Source: Paracoccaceae bacterium
GTDB lineage: Bacteria; Pseudomonadota; Alphaproteobacteria; Rhodobacterales; Rhodobacteraceae
Direction of reading: 5' to 3'
Length of the DNA: 6,508 bases
NCBI GenBank assembly: GCA_024644285.1
Contig: JAHELH010000142.1
Coordinates: 1 to 6,508, forward strand
Positions 5,548-6,508 of the stretch are shown here, in pieces. Each line of letters opens with the position of its first letter. Position 1 is the stretch's first letter. The translations under genes were made by a program, and so were the position numbers. Under the pieces are notes generated by a model. It worked only from the letters and a program-made list of their open reading frames with translations, was not told where the DNA came from and did no database searches.

Positions 5548-6476
5548 GCCGCAGGCCTATCCGACTCGCGCACCCTCACATGGTCGGCGTCCCAAAGTGC
5601 GGGACGCAATTCGGCCTCTGCGCCGCCGTGGCGCAGAGCGCGACACAAGCCCACCGGAACAGCCGCAGCGTTAAGAACTGCATCCGCCCCGCCCGCCGCC
5701 GTCCGGGGCGGCAGCAATGCGTGGGTGCCGTCCAGTGACACGGACACGTCGCAGGGCAGGAAGACCGCCGCGCCGCCGACGCCGGTATCTTCCGCGATAT
5801 TTGTCATCGGCGCGCCCACCGCGCCGACCACGCACACCACGGTCTGAAGTTCGATCGCGCGGGCCTTGGCGCAGCAAAACACCCTGTTATACCCGGTGAC
5901 CATATCGGTCTTGGCAGGTACGACGACGATATCGAGGTCCAGTTCGCCGAGCCGTGACCAAAGCGCGGTGTATTCCGCATCAAGGCAGATCACGATGCCC
6001 AAGCGCAATCCGTGCCAATTCATCACCTTGAAATCCAGGCCATGCAGAGTGACGCCTCCGGCCCCTTCTGCCTCTAGCGGCGTCAGGCTGAGCTTGTCCT
6101 GAAAGTCCGATGTGCCGTCGGGATACAAAAGCCAGGCCCGGTTCAAATAACCCGCCTTCCCGGTGCGATCCTTCGAAGCGAAAGGAATGGTGCCGGCGAT
6201 CAGGCTGACTCCGTAGGCCATCGCAAATTTCTTCATGGTTTCCAGCGCGATGACGCCAGTATCGGCCAGCCAGGCCAGATGCAGTTCTGGCGACAGCGAG
6301 GCTGGCGCGAAGGACAGCCACTGTGCGCAACAGAACTCGGGCAGCACCACAAGCTGCACGCCCCGCTCGGCCGCGCCGGCCATCCGCCGCTCCAGATCGG
6401 CCAGCCAGTGCGACAGGCTTTCATAGCGCGTTTGCAGATTGACGGCGCACAGATCGACGGTGACGTGCTGCAACAT
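5544..6476 (-). CDS. Nitrilase-superfamily carbon-nitrogen hydrolase
   Basis: 310 residues. The Glu-Lys-Cys triad is visible: Glu47 in VVLPEF, Lys128 in FQDKLSLTPLE and Cys164 in GIVICLDAEY; Glu135 is a candidate for the second conserved Glu. Supporting blocks are IAGTIPF (93-99), NRAWLLYPDG (112-121) and NRVFCCAKARAIELQTVV (from 197). Members hydrolyse amide or nitrile bonds through a cysteine thioester in the cytoplasm; the exact substrate cannot be read here. After about residue 250 there is an extra C-terminal stretch of some 60 residues with no clear match. ATG 6476 has GAGG six bases upstream on the - strand. The frame stays open to the window edge, so a longer N-terminus or fusion to the right cannot be excluded, though the protein begins like a normal family N-terminus. 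Its last bases overlap the stop of the convergent duplicated gene. Confidence 0.85.
   Translation of the reverse strand: MLQHVTVDLCAVNLQTRYESLSHWLADLERRMAGAAERGVQLVVLPEFCCAQWLSFAPASLSPELHLAWLADTGVIALETMKKFAMAYGVSLIAGTIPFASKDRTGKAGYLNRAWLLYPDGTSDFQDKLSLTPLEAEGAGGVTLHGLDFKVMNWHGLRLGIVICLDAEYTALWSRLGELDLDIVVVPAKTDMVTGYNRVFCCAKARAIELQTVVCVVGAVGAPMTNIAEDTGVGGAAVFLPCDVSVSLDGTHALLPPRTAAGGADAVLNAAAVPVGLCRALRHGGAEAELRPALWDADHVRVRESDRPAA
5545..5559. repeat. Perfect inverted repeat at the convergent gene ends
   Basis: TAGGCC (5545-5550), loop GCA, GGCCTA (5554-5559). The left arm begins with the stop codon of the duplicated gene, and the whole repeat lies in the last codons of the nitrilase gene. It could form a 6-bp hairpin in both transcripts. 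There is no T tract on either side, so efficient intrinsic termination is unlikely; it may slow transcription or protect 3' ends. Confidence 0.35.
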
Positions 6477-6508
6477 AGGGAGCCTCGTTTGCCTGACAGC
6501 ACGCCCAT

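Noticed and set aside
6233..6508. - strand open frame starting at the window edge
   Set aside because: It is out of frame with the nitrilase gene over most of its length and has a Cys/Ser/Pro/Trp-rich composition typical of shadow frames.

Overview
The window looks like a chromosomal stretch of a GC-rich alphaproteobacterium, most likely of the Rhodobacterales (Roseobacter type). This rests on high GC throughout, a 41-residue zinc-less ribosomal protein bL36 typical of that class, and the style of the proteins. I see no insertion sequence, phage gene, CRISPR array or other sign of recent transfer. No organism name can be read directly from the sequence.

Left part (1-1650). The 3' end of a Y-family DNA polymerase IV gene (dinB) enters on the + strand and meets, tail to tail with a 3-nt gap, a complete gene for an N-formylglutamate amidohydrolase-family protein on the - strand. 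A compact divergent promoter region follows. One promoter fires leftward into the amidohydrolase gene. The other fires rightward into a tRNA-Val(GAC) gene with encoded CCA, followed 66 nt later by rpmJ (bL36). No separate rpmJ promoter is evident, so tRNA and rpmJ may share a transcript. A strong hairpin terminator closes this unit and also lies at the 3' end of the next, oppositely oriented unit.

Middle part (1649-4680). Two - strand genes lie 31 bp apart and probably form an operon: first a PaaK-like adenylate-forming ligase homologue, then an exported protein with a caspase-like N-terminal domain, two peptidoglycan-binding domains and three short YPDG-type repeats. Both proteins depart from their families at catalytic positions. 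The ligase homologue lacks the canonical Ser/Thr/Gly-rich P-loop, and the caspase homologue has no cysteine at all.

Right part (4563-6508). A 118-136 bp divergent intergenic region carries a perfect 7-bp inverted repeat (18 bp in all) that overlaps candidate promoters in both directions. To its right is a + strand gene for an unrecognised cytoplasmic protein made of two copies of a ~120-residue alpha/beta unit. That gene overlaps by 4 nt, tail to tail, a - strand nitrilase-superfamily carbon-nitrogen hydrolase with an intact Glu-Lys-Cys triad.

The most original elements are the internally duplicated protein with its divergent PaaK-like neighbour and shared candidate operator, and the cysteine-less caspase homologue carrying wall-binding domains. 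No complete multi-gene system of recognised type is present, and a functional link among these genes is inference only.
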